From Xiphydria camelus (Eukaryota; Arthropoda; Insecta; Hymenoptera; Xiphydriidae), in the NCBI GenBank assembly GCA_963678675.1, contig OY783200.1, positions 14,282,455-14,346,454 on the forward strand: DNA of 64,000 bases, written 5' to 3'. Below, in pieces: positions 45,401 through 55,154 of this stretch (its first letter is position 1; each line of letters opens with the position of its first letter). A model generated the notes under the pieces. The model saw nothing but the letters and a program-made list of their open reading frames with translations. It made no database searches and was not told where the DNA came from. A program made the position numbers and the translations under genes.

Positions 45401-45590
45401 GTGCCATCAAGACATGAAGGACGTGGAAAAACGATATCAAGGGACGTGGGGTGTCAATATGATGGCAGACTATTGCTGGAGTTTGAAACGAAATGTTGTG
45501 AAGGATAAGAAAAGTAATAAACGACGTTCACTCCGTCGATCGTTTGAAGACAAGCAAGTTAGGTATCACAAACGAAGCAAGGACTAATGA
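42464..45590 (+). pseudogene. Decayed DDE-like transposase gene, GERFHQD family
   Basis: The N-terminus reads MAIKSKRGSFCYVCGLFTPP, shifts frame near 42555, then YECCFGSKISNQDKDWVPRT and VCANCYRILKTCHSTKN, CFFCMT: a two-part zinc module (CYVC, CANC). After a spacer rich in Ser and Glu (42850-43170) come EEWRLFIDSS and SWPLCGDLKM, repeated by a 280-bp tandem array. Then TKYPCFLCLFDSRDR, FIPSLHLKLGVMTQFVKAL, LGCNMTIKMHFLDSRID, SEEHGERCHQDM, EKRYQGTWG and MMADYCWSLKRN, ending at 45588. I infer a DDE/RNase-H-like core with Asp in FIDSS, Asp in CGDLK and Glu in EEHGER, plus a CxxC zinc insertion between the second and third. Several stops and shifts make it dead. The family recurs in arthropod genomes, but its function is not assigned to my knowledge. 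Confidence 0.7.
43148..44824 (+). repeat. Six-copy tandem array of a 280-bp coding segment
   Basis: Units start at TTCTTTATACAGG (43148, 43428, 43706, 43988, 44266, 44544), spaced 280, 278, 282, 278 and 278 bp. Each encodes the stretch from QDKKLDLVYCDNVTGLINSL to CGDLKMF with the FIDSS and CGDLK motifs. Diagnostic variants (TCAAAATCC, CACATAGCTGG) group units three and six, and units two and four resemble each other, implying duplication of multi-unit blocks. Unit lengths not divisible by three shift the frame, so the array cannot be read through. Confidence 0.93.
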
Positions 45591-46024
45591 AATTTTGTTT
45601 TATTCTTTTTCCTTTTCGTATTTATTCAATTTTTATTATTTATATTCCTTGTAATCGGTCTTATTAGTACTGAGAGGCAAGGGGAACTCACGTTAAAAAA
45701 GGTACCCCAAGGGAACAGAAACCTACTACATTCACGTCATTGTTCCCAGGTTAGGCTGATAGTAGGGGGGGGGGGTTAGCATAAAATATCATTACCTCAC
45801 ACGACTACGGTGCCAATGAATGACTAGGTTATGCGGTCACGAGGTTGAAAGATCATGATATTATGAAATGTATCATTTGAGTGGTTAAAGTACACATATG
45901 TCTCGTACATACTAAGTTCCGAGGTTTAATGATATACAAGTCTCCTTCTTACAGCGTTATGGGGTAAAGGGTTTATAAGGTTTATGGGTTATGAAGTTTA
46001 AGAATTTAATGGCTTTGGGGTTTT
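45591..46024. other. 3' flank of the relic gene
   Basis: AT-rich sequence following the last codons, with a poly-G run of 11 near 45765 and no repeat. It leads into the right inner arm. The palindromic-looking GTTCCCAGG..CAAGGGAACA words near 45708-45750 are short and imperfect. Confidence 0.4.
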
Positions 46025-46547
46025 TTGTGTTGAATAATTATTGCTGGATTTGACCTTGAGATGAACTTGACCCTGACATACTGGAAGCAAACGAACCTCG
46101 GATTATAACTCAGGGACCTCGAAAATATATTGACGTAGTAGTTTATTCCCGTGAAGACACATTTTCTTATTTTTGCAATTGTCATATGAACCTTCCATAC
46201 AGTAACATGAAGTGACCTTGAAATGCCCTTGGGGGTTGGGTTATCAAAAAAATTGAATACATATCTAGACGTAAAATTTCCCGTTCTTTCAGAATCTGCA
46301 GTCAAAAATTTATTTTTGCCAGAATATATATATTTGATCTTGAAATGACCTTGAATTTGACCTTGTCGGATCAAACGGACATCGGATTTGGATTCAGCGA
46401 CCTCAAAAATATATAGGAATAATAATTTGAATCGATTTGACTATTTTTCCAGGATTTGACCTTGAAATGGCCTTGAACGTGACGTGATGGAGACAAACGG
46501 GCACCGGATTCGAATTCAGCGACCCCAAAAACATGGAGATATACTGG
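46025..46547. repeat. Inner inverted arm, right, with TGACCTTGA clusters
   Basis: Mirror of 41226-41735. It holds the complements of the TCAAGGTCA half-sites (TTTGACCTTGAAATGGCCTT near 46455, AGTGACCTTGAAATGCCCTT near 46211, ATGACCTTGAATTTGACCTT near 46344). The 122-codon minus frame 46006-46374 is a shadow, since the mirror arm carries the same frame. Confidence 0.75.
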
Positions 46548-46591
46548 TGTTGTCAGAGGAAGCATTTTTTCGATTTTTTTTTGTGAAGCTG

Positions 46592-46757
46592 TGTTGGAGA
46601 ATGTCGTGGTCCGCGACTCTCTGTTGAGCGCCCTGTGGCAAGGAACAGTGTAGATGTCGAGGAGAATAAAAAGACCGAACACGAAAACAATGAACAGTGT
46701 GATCAAGTCTTTAATTTGAGCACTTAACACTAATGAGTAGTCACAATACTTGAAGTT
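46592..46757 (-). repeat. BEL 3' LTR, 5'-truncated
   Basis: This matches 51524-51690 with scattered changes (TAGATGTCGAGGAGAATAAA, GAGCACTTAACACTAATGAG, TCACAATACTTGAAGT). Similarity ends abruptly at 46757, where integrase coding begins, so about 480 bp of U3 have been lost in a deletion. Confidence 0.85.
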
Positions 46758-47212
46758 GAGTAATCCGAGACTGGTTCAAGATGTACGGCCGAGGTCGAGA
46801 AGCACACAAACACGCAGATCCATCCTTTGTGAGTTTTGGCAACCCGTCCCTTCCAAGTTTTGATGATGAGCGGTCCAGCGTAATCTACTCCAGTGTGAAG
46901 GAAAGGCCTTGAAGATGTAATTCGAGAGAGCGCTAGTTGACCCATTAGTTGATGGGCACAGATCCCCCTCTGTCGAGCACACGTTACACAACGAAGGATG
47001 TGAGACTTGACGGGAGCCCTCTCTCCAATAATCCAATAGGACTGTCGGAGAAATGCCAAAGTGTGCTGTGTAGCCTTGAGGACCGAGGGAGAAAATGGCC
47101 GGATTTTTCCCTTCCTGAGTGAGCTCTGAATGAGCAAGCCGACCTTCAACTCGAATAACGCCGTATTCGTCGATAAAGGCCGTGAAGCGAGTGAAGACAT
47201 GGTCTTAGGCAA
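46758..47212 (-). pseudogene. BEL integrase, N-terminal half
   Basis: The minus frame contains the zinc-finger Cys pair and following residues (SHILRCVTCARQRGICAHQL), the segment LALSRITSSRPFLHTGVDYA with the first catalytic Asp, and GWICVFVCFSTSAVHLEPVS typical of BEL integrases. It ends at 46758 by the deletion into the LTR, so the second Asp and Glu are absent. Nonfunctional. Confidence 0.8.
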
Positions 47213-48715
47213 CGCAGAACCAGAGCGAAGGCCTTGAGCTCCGATGAAAAGTACTGGACTTGTATAGCTTGAACCCAGAAACGCTTGGCTACCTCCATAC
47301 CGCGTGAAGGTACAATGATTACCGGCGGTGAGTTCAGATCCCTTCGCAGCTTACGCAAAATCCTGAAACAAATTGTGGTGAGCCGAAACAATTTATGCAG
47401 TGAAGAAACCTGATGGATGAGCTGCCAGTGACAATCCACCGTGGGTGCCGCCACGGTAAGAAAAATGCTGGGTCGAACTTCTTGCAGTTAAAGATTGCCC
47501 GCAGTCTCAGGTTGAGAAGGCCATGAGTGCATTGACTGAGTCATCCATGGTGGTCCCGTCCACCATAATGCGTGATCCTTGAGCTGAGCTGCCGTTACAC
47601 CTCTTGAGGCGCAATCGGCCGAGTTTCTAATGCCAGGAACGTGATGCCAACGAGCATTCGGTGTGAGCTCCTGTATTTGAGTGACCATGTTCCTGACATA
47701 GTCCTTCCATCGAGATGCATAAGAACTGATCCACATGAGTGTGACGAGAGTCCGTCCACAGATGAATTGTTCTTACGTCCATTTTTAACGTGGCTTGAAC
47801 GTATTTAGTGAGCTTAGCCAATAGCAGCGCTGCTATGAGTTCTAACCTCGGGATGGTCAGTCGCTTGTGAGGTGCAACCTTCGTCTTGAAACATACAAGA
47901 GAAACCGATAAGCACGTGGACGGTAAGTGTACGGTTATGTAAACGACCGCAGCCATGGCGGGTTGAGACGAATCAGAGAAGCCGTGAATTTCAATAATAG
48001 AATTGCTCCATGTGTTCCACTATCGCGGTAATGAGAGTTTGGCCAAACTTGAGAGGTCTTCCCTGGTCGTGAGCCACCTCGAAGTGACATGGGACGGTAA
48101 TGTGTCGTCCCAGCCGACCATGAGTAGCCAGAGTTCTTGAAGAAACATCTTGGCCCGAATTGTTACCGGTGAGACGAATCCAAGTGGATCAAATATCTGC
48201 GCCACTTCAGATAGTATGAGCCTTTTTGTAAATTTGTCCGAATGAGCTGAGAATTTCGTTGAGAACAAGAACTTGTCCTCTTGAGGATCTCATGTTAATC
48301 CAAGAATTTTGGTTTGGCAATCATCCAGTGAGAAGATCGAATCCGTTGTGTTCACCGATGAGATCGCCTTGAGAAGCTAAGAATGAGTCGAATGCCACTT
48401 GGCTAGCGGGAAACCGCCCGCGTAGCACAAGTCCTTTAACTGGTGAGCAGTTTCAATGAGTTGTTTCAGTGAATCCATGCCACCGAAGATGTCATCGACA
48501 TATCTGTCGAGAACGAACGAGGGTAATGCCAACGGGAAACGATGTCCCTCATCTTCTACCAGCTGGAGCAGAGCACGAATAACGAGAAAAGGCGCAGCCT
48601 CCGTTCCGTACGCCACTGTAGTGAGCTGATGTTGGATCTCGTTGAGCTGTTCATCGACCCTCAGAATCCATTGAAGATCCCAATCATATTCATGCACCTT
48701 AATTTGCCGGAACAT
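47146..48715 (-). pseudogene. BEL reverse transcriptase and RNase H
   Basis: Read from high to low coordinates: the reverse transcriptase has YGTEAAPFLVIRALLQL and the active site FVLDRYVDDIFGG (48377-48715). Next come ILSEVAQIFDPLGFVSPVTI and the QELWLLMVGWDD segment (48020-48268). RNase H-like sequence follows, with KTKVAPHKRLTIPRLELIAA and IHLWTDSR (47627-47956), then WHHVPGIRNSADCASRGV (47488-47736). These lie in different frames with stops between, so the gene is broken at least four times. The order and motifs are those of BEL/Pao Pol. Confidence 0.85.
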
Positions 48716-49026
48716 CTGGTTTTGCAGTCGACGGTGCCTTTACCTTGTGACCGAGTTCCTCGTACTCGGCCATGAACTGATGGTATAGATCACGATACCC
48801 TGGATTTCGCTTGAAGCGGTTGAGAGTGTGAGAAAGGTATCGATGAGCTGTAGTATATGTATCCCCGAGTTTTTTGAGCCTGGCGCCTTGAGCGGGATAC
48901 GAACAACGTATCATCCTGTTGAGTCCCTCGAATGAGTTGTCCGAAAATGAGTCTCGCACTCCTCTTCTTCCGAGCTCAGCGGTTGAGTTATATCCAATAG
49001 TGGCTTCTCTTGAACCCAGAACTTCG

Positions 49027-49602
49027 TTACAATGTTCTGAAGAGCGAATCTTCACCGCGTGCTGATACCGTGAGAGCAGAACGCACAGATGGTTGAGCGG
49101 CAGACACCGGACCAAGGACAAACCAGCCGAAAATTGAAAGCTGAGCAATTGGCATCGACACATCGCCTCTGATGATGTTTGGCTTGATAATCTGACCGTA
49201 ATAATCAGCCCCGATGATGATGTCGATTGGCCTCGGTGTGAGAAATTCCGGATCGGCTAGCTTGAGCTTCAATATGTGTGGCCAGCCTGGGTGTGTTGAC
49301 TCGAAGGATGGTAAGATAGTCCTAACTTTCCTTAAGATATGAGCCAGGACCGTGACTGAGTGCGAGGTGTGAGCTGACTTGAGTGTGAGTTGAACCGTAC
49401 CACGCGTCTGAGTTGACTGCACCTCTCCAATGCCAAAGATGGGAATGGTTGAACGTAAACGTGGTATGTTCAACCGGCCAACAAGTTCCTCCGACACGAA
49501 AGTGAGCTCCGACCCTGGATCTACCAAGAGGCGGACCATATGAGTATGAACTGATGAGCTGATGTGGGCAATTGCTGTAGCGAGCAGCGTTGAGTTTGAC
49601 AA
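49027..49602 (-). pseudogene. BEL aspartic protease region
   Basis: The 191-codon minus frame has VRLLVDPGSELTFVSEELVG, the catalytic D-x-G region (here DPGS in place of D-S/T-G), followed by LKLADPEF and IDIIIGADYYGQII, the conserved GADYY-type motif of BEL proteases, and LSIFGWFVLGPV. It continues toward reverse transcriptase after a frameshift near 49100. Confidence 0.82.
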
Positions 49603-49641
49603 TGTGAGCGATACTGATGAGTGGACAATTGCACCGGATCT

Positions 49642-51126
49642 TCAGTATCCAGTACCTGATGAGCCTGGTTGAGAAGTCTTCTTCGTCGAGTCGTCCGTAG
49701 ATGCTGAGCTGTTCGAGGGGATCGCGGGTGAGACTCCGTGCAGCATAGTGTGGTGTCGAGCTGAGCACTCCTTACACCCTCGCGTGCACCGACATGCCCG
49801 AGCACTATGTCTTCCGAGGCAGTTGAAACAAAGCCGACGATCCACTACGAGTTGGCGACGATCTTTAGGAGCCATCTCCCTAAACCTCGTACACATGACA
49901 ATGAAGTGTTTGCCTGAACAACAGTCGCACGGGAAGCTGGTATCCGATGAGGAGGTCTTAACTTGAGCAGTACCCGAAGATGAACTATCCGAAGCTTGAT
50001 GGGCTGTCCTTTTTAGAGGAGGTTTCTGAGCTGACGTCGCTCCCTCAACTCGCTCCAGAGCTCGTGCACGTGCCGACAAGAATTCCTTGAGTTTAGTGAA
50101 GGTCGGGTATTCTGGAGACAAAACCAAGAGAGGTCTTCCAAGCTTCCTTCGTTGAGCGGTCCAGAAGACGAGAGACATGATGTACTAAGAAACACTCCCA
50201 CATATTCTCGCCGGCTCCAAGAGAGCACAGCACCTGATCCGTTTCCGACACGGTGTCAACCAGCCTATTGAGCAACACCCCACTCTTGGATGTCAAAGGT
50301 GTCATTTCGCAAAGAATGTCCAAATGTGACTGTATGTGCAATCGCTTATTTTCATACCGATTGATGAGCTGTGTCCAAGAGAGAGTGAGCTATGCACCAG
50401 TGAGCGGTAGGCCAGAGATGAGTTGAGCCGGAGCGCCCTCGAGACACCCACGCAAATAGTGTAGGCGTTCGACGTTCGAGAGCGCTGAGTTGTCCGTGAT
50501 GAGACTCGTATATAGATCTCTGAAGGTAGGCCACTGTGAGTAGTCCCCATCAACTTCAGCAGCAAGATGTTGGGGAGGCGAGATTTCTTTTGAGTAGTCC
50601 CTAAAGTCTGAGTGGCTTCCTGAGCGGTCGGAGCGGGTGTGAGCTGATCCCGAAGCTTGGCTTCTGCTCTACGGTAAGATGAGTAGCCTCGACATCCCTT
50701 CAGCAAGTGTAAATCACGAAAATATTCGTGGTCGAGAAGTCCAGCAGACCAAGAGACTTCAAAGTACGAATGCTGCCTTAATAGCTCCTTATGGAACTGC
50801 TCCACAACTTCCGCATGAGCGTTCAGCTCGCCAAGTGAGGTAAATGATGAGCCATCCTGTACAGTCAGAAGAGAATCGACGAGAAGATTCGCGAGGTCCA
50901 TTTGAGTCTGGACCATGAGAGTGAGTTTAGCCGAGAGCTCTTCCGGAGATGCAGTACGTGAAGACCGCCTGACTGGTTGTGTTTCCGCAGTGGACACCGT
51001 CAGCTTGGTAATCGGAGTAGGTGATGACCGACCCGATGCAGAACTCGTGGACATGATGAGTGATCCTGAATAGACCGATGAACAAGATGAACGCGAGTGA
51101 GACGAACCGCACGTGTCACTGAACAC
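49642..51126 (-). pseudogene. BEL Gag with zinc knuckle
   Basis: Two main minus frames cover it. The 5' part (50302-51126) has the Gag leader with LTLMVQTQMDLANLLVDSLL. The 3' part (49642-50178) ends with FPCDCCSGKHFIVMCTRF and the knuckle CFNCLGRHSARACRC, followed by ECSARHHTMLHG. This CX2CX3HX4C knuckle plus a CxxC..RHHTLLH motif is standard for BEL/Pao. A frameshift lies near 50200-50300. Confidence 0.82.
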
Positions 51127-51523
51127 ACGCTAGATGAAACGTCCGAACCGCAACGAGTGCGTGAAACGCGACGCACGATCACCACGCACACGCGCGTCGA
51201 GAGGTCCGATGAGCTTCGTCTGTGAGTACGTTATATGCCGGTAGTGCACACACGCACGATGTGAAGCCGATGAGAGTGTGGAGCGTAAACGAGACGCGGC
51301 ACATGAAACGCTCAACACACACACACACACACGCGATGCCTTCCGTGACACGAAGACTTGAGATTAGCGCACGAGAGCGAGTGAGATAACCGAAGAGCAC
51401 GAGAAGTCCAATGTAGCGAGCGCGAGAGAGATACAACGCTCGCGTGCAAGAAGTCCTTTGAGTTTTCCACTGATTTTCACTTTCGCGTAACACAGACTGT
51501 TTGATCCGGCTCGAAGGACCAAA

Positions 51524-52170
51524 TGTTGAAGAATGTCGTGGTCCACGACTCTCCATTGAGCGCCCCGTGGGAAGGAACAGTGTAGATGTCGAGGAGAATA
51601 AAAAGGCCGAACACAAAAGCAATTAACAGTGTAAATCAAGTCTTTAATTTGAGCACTTAACACTAATGAGTAGTCACAATACTTGAAGTGAGCAACGGGC
51701 ACGATATTATTGATCGGCCCCCGATGAGTTTATATACCGCGCGAGCAATGGCTGACCGCGTGGCCAGCCCGTGAGAACGTTCGAGAAACCGAGCACGGCT
51801 CATACAAGACATCGAGCGCACGAGCCTCGAGCACCGAGCGGAGCGTCAAGCGTTAAGTGAAAACACTGTTGAGAATTCCGAGATATTGAACAAGAATTGA
51901 GTTATTCCGAGATATTGAACAAGAATTGAGTTATTCCGAGAGTAAAAACCGAGCGTTTTCCGAGAATCGTTACACAAATCTGAGCAGCACTTCGAGAAGA
52001 ACCGAACAGAACGGGGAACGGAAGAAAACTGAACTCGGAAAAGACGAGAGGCTCACGTGACCGCGCTACGTGGCATTGATCGACGATCGACGAGCGTTGC
52101 CACGAGGTTCCGCCGCGCGACGGCCGAAACCCGAACCGGTCGAAATAGATGATCGCGCCATTATTCAACA
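51524..52170 (-). repeat. BEL 5' LTR
   Basis: It has terminal inverted TGTTGAA...TTCAACA, length 647 bp. The region shared with the partial 3' LTR contains AATAAA-like and TATA-like words on the minus strand. A 29-bp tandem duplication (GATATTGAACAAGAATTGAG) lies at 51880-51938. The plus strand is rich in GAG words (CGAG, TGAG). Confidence 0.85.
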
Positions 52171-53095
52171 GTGAGGAATTTGTAAAAGTGAGAAATAATC
52201 GTACGGGTTTCTCTCTTCGATTAAATTCCCCAAGTGTTTAAAAACCCGAATGATAATTTCTTATCACTTCTACAAATCACTTATCATTATGCAAAAATTC
52301 ACGGTTTCGAGATTAGACGCTTCGATCTCCCGAATTGACAGCTACCGGGAAAGCAAACGTTCGACACTTTTCGCTCTTTTTGCGAAAAACGCAGCGCACT
52401 CCCCTGAAGTCAACTTTAACTATAAATGCTTCCAGCGGCACCTGAGCGGTATACGTACTTCGAAATCAAATGAATGACAGAACCATCAGTTTTGTGACAT
52501 AAAAACGTTCGGATTTGCACGCACGCATTGGTTCTTCGTGCAAATGTAACAACTTTGCAGGACCGTGTATGGGCCGGTTAAGCACCTAGGCAAGAAAGGA
52601 CGGGTTTTCTCGGTTCGACTTTCAAAATATTGTAGGTATACAAGGACGCGTATCCTTTTTCCCCCTTTTTCCTTTGTCCTCTAACTTTCACACTAGAAAC
52701 GGAGCTGTTATCGGGCCGTTTTTTATGTCCGCAATTTCGAGTTTCCTTCCCGAGTCCCGCGCGCAGTGGAGGGCTCGGTCCTTAATTGCGTTGCGTCTCT
52801 GCACATTTTAGCACGACTGCATTGAGAGCAACATATTTTGTTATACTAAGACTTGTACGAGATTCTACCCACGGTTTCAGTTAGGTGAAAATTTTGTTAC
52901 AATTATAGCAAAATCGGAAACACAAACTTACAAGTGTTCACGTTGAGTTACAGAACAGCTCTACAAGTGTAGAAATTCTCCGTAATTACAAGTTCGGCAC
53001 ATGTAGCTACAGGTTGCAGTGTGTTACAGAATTCTGACAATTCAACAAGTAAAATTCTACAATTGTTACAATTGTAGTGCTTGTGTTATAGGGCC
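52171..53095. repeat. Right outer arm of the long-TIR transposon
   Basis: GGTTTCGAGATTAGACGCTT, GATCTCCCGAATTGACAGC and TACCGGGAAAGC are the mirror of 41170-41215. The last 230 bp carry ACAAGTGT, TTACAAG and TGTAG words like 40921-41095. Arms differ in length because the right side contains about 400 bp of extra AT-rich DNA. No gene. Confidence 0.65.
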
Positions 53096-53569
53096 CAGGA
53101 AACATTATCTAGGTACTACTGCCGTCTATTGGCGGCGGCCACGAACGTTCTCTGGGTACTACTGCAGTACAAACATTTTAGAAATGTTTTTAGTTTTAAA
53201 AGTTTAGTGTTAGTCACCGACGGCTGTCGCGGTCCGAATGAAAAGTTTAGTGCCAATCACGCTCGAGATTTCTATTAATGCCGCAAAATACGCTTTCGCG
53301 GCTTACGCTGCCGTACAGTGCAACCACTCTTGTGGAAAACTTTTTCGTACCACGAATGTATAACTGCGACCAGCTGTTCCGTACCGAAAGGGTTAAACAT
53401 AGATTTTTGTAAGCTTTTATGTAAGTAGAGTTCCATTTTCTTAGTATACGGGAAGTAATGATAGGGCTACATTTTAAATAACTGATTATGTTAATGGATA
53501 CCGAACTAATTATAAGCAAAATTAACTATAAGGCGTATTATTTCATATATTTAACAAATTAGTACTTAC

Positions 53570-53891
53570 TGATGAGTCGTGACATTAAAAAAGAGATTGG
53601 AGAATTGTGGTGCTGAATCTTCAGGTCCATGAGGTGATGGGAAGCTCGCCACAAGCATTACTGGTTTCCGTGCAAAATTATGTTTACTTTGCCGCAAGAA
53701 AGCCACACTATCATTGGCTATTAAATCTGGGTAATAGTCTTTGCTATATTCGAAACCATGTTTTATCTTCTTGCCATTCATATTAATGCTGTAGTTGTAA
53801 TACCGCGAGTTCATGATGAGTCCTCCCCACTCGCGCCATCCGGGTGGAATATAGGAGCCATTGTATTTGTTGAGGTATTTGCCAAAATAAC
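53570..53891 (-). CDS. Sulf1: Extracellular sulfatase (SULF family), internal exon
   Basis: On the minus strand the acceptor TTTTCATTTTCCAG precedes the exon, which completes a Gly codon and reads YFGKYLNKYN, NGSYIPPGWREWGGLI, NSRYYNYSINMNGKKIKHGF, EYSKDYYPDLIANDS and SPHGPEDSAPQFSN. It ends CATCA before GTAAGT. Motif order and spacing match the sulfatase domain of SULF1/SULF2 after the catalytic Cys region. The protein is a secreted Golgi-processed 6-O-endosulfatase acting on heparan sulfate at the cell surface. All 322 nt are open, with no frameshift, so this is a functional-looking exon among decayed repeats. It is 1-2 phase: two bases complete the first codon and two are left for the next exon at 18933. 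The formylglycine Cys lies upstream, outside what I can find. Confidence 0.95.
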
Positions 53892-55035
53892 CTGGAAAAT
53901 GAAAACACATCTTCATCCGTATAAAACTGAAATATTTGTTAAGCATTAATGTACTATTAGATGAACAACTTTGCTTCCGCCGTTTTCATATAGATAGGTT
54001 ACAAGAAAAACGGCGGAAGCAAAGTTGTACACCTAATAATATTTGTTATCTTGGATAAAAAGGTAAGTATCCTTGGAGACGAAGCAAAGCTAGAGTTGAC
54101 ACATTAAATAACAGGAGATGTAAGTAGATGTAAGTGTACAACGAATAAGAATACAGAGCATGACACAAAGATGTGTCTCACAATAAACTTAAGCCCAGCT
54201 CACATATGCAGGTAAAAATACCTTGAACCGAATTCTCAAATTCTAACATACTAATAATAAATAACAATAAGAATATTATTTGAGTTCCAAACCCATAGGT
54301 TTTACGCACACGATGTGTTTCGTACAAGGCAAGGACTTGGTTAAACTGTTCACTAAGATGTCATTATTGTACTGCAATGTACAGCTGTACAACCTTAATA
54401 AACTAGGCTTTTACCTTTTCGTAAAGAAAAAGAGCTTACTTCTAGCATGCATTAGTAAGAGCTAGAGCAAGTGCATTTTGATTATCAAGAGGCTCCTGTT
54501 AAGGACTGAAGAAAGCGGAGCGCCCGTGTAACGTATAGTGGGCCGAAGTCTCGAAAGTATCTGACCAAAAACCTCAAAAGTATTTTGATTCGACTACAGA
54601 TTTGCTTTCATGGGTTTTTGGAGTGGCTTATTACGAATCCGATATAAAAATTACAAAAAGTAAAAAGGTGAATCAAATATGAGGGACAGATCTATTGAAA
54701 ATGAATCCGATCCTTTAAAAAATGTTTGTTTACTGCTTTCCACTGATTACGAATCAAGAAAGACAGTAATTGTCCTATCACTCGATAGTCACTGTCCACT
54801 ATCTAGAATGTAAATCGTTTAATTTAAAAATTGAAGAAGTTAAACTGATTTAGCAAAAGAAATAAGTAGTTATACAGGGTCGGCTCTGGACCAATGCCGC
54901 TCTATTGCGCATGAGCGGAGGTAGGAAATTTGAATATCAGCTGAAATGTTACCATGCACAGTCTTCCAGAAGATTGATACGTCACCCGTCCCCCTTAGCA
55001 TACTATGCAGTATAGCTATAGAAGTGCTTTGCTAA
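53892..55035. other. Sulf1 intron upstream of the 322-nt exon
   Basis: Only one structural feature stands out: a hairpin at about 53962-54033, with ACAACTTTGCTTCCGCCGTT mirrored by CGGCGGAAGCAAAGTTGT, about 75 bp from the splice acceptor. The rest is unique AT-rich DNA. No upstream sulfatase exon was found between here and the right edge. Confidence 0.55.
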
Positions 55036-55154
55036 TCTATATGAATAAAAATGTAACTGTCCGTTTGTTCTCGTCCTAAGATCTCCGAAAGTTCTTTACC
55101 GATTGCTTTGAAATTTTGACACAAGGTTGCAGTCGAATACTATCGTGTTTTTAT

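Larger units (their letters stand above)
46592..52170 (-). mobile_element. BEL/Pao LTR retrotransposon with deleted 3' end
   Basis: The 5' LTR is 51524-52170 (starts TGTTGAATAATGG, ends TTCTTCAACA on the minus strand) and the internal region starts with TTTGGTCCTTCGAGCCGG, a BEL-type primer-binding region. Gag, protease, reverse transcriptase, RNase H and integrase follow in order toward lower coordinates, broken by frameshifts. The integrase is cut after its first catalytic Asp and joined to the inner part of the 3' LTR (46592-46757), so integrase C-terminus, any downstream sequence and U3 start are deleted. The bases flanking the two LTRs (AGCTG and GTGAG) do not match. Confidence 0.88.
40921..53095 (+). 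mobile_element. Long-TIR transposon with DDE-like gene relic (candidate new family)
   Basis: The ends GGCCTATAACACAA and TTGTGTTATAGGGCC are flanked by a 4-bp CAGG (40917-40920 and 53096-53099). Subterminal sequences pair over long distances: GGTACCTGTCAATTTGCGAG and GATCGAAGAGCGTCTAA near 41175-41212 with their mirror at 52307-52346, then 41226-41735 with 46025-46547. A BEL/Pao provirus (46592-52170) has inserted into the right arm. Without it the element is about 6.6 kb, with a single decayed gene at 42464-45590. Internal gene plus TIRs plus target duplication is the layout of a DNA transposon. I know no named superfamily for it. Confidence 0.7.
40882..53392. mobile_element. piggyBac-like MITE shell interrupted by 12.2-kb insertion
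   Basis: CCCTTTCGGTAC at the left and GTACCGAAAGGG at the right are flanked by TTAA (40878-40881 and 53393-53396). The native element is only about 335 bp (40882-40920 plus 53097-53392). Its body contains tandem 43-bp units starting GGTACTACTGCCG or GGTACTACTGC and carrying ATTGGCGGCG. The large insert lies inside the first unit with CAGG on both sides. Confidence 0.8.
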
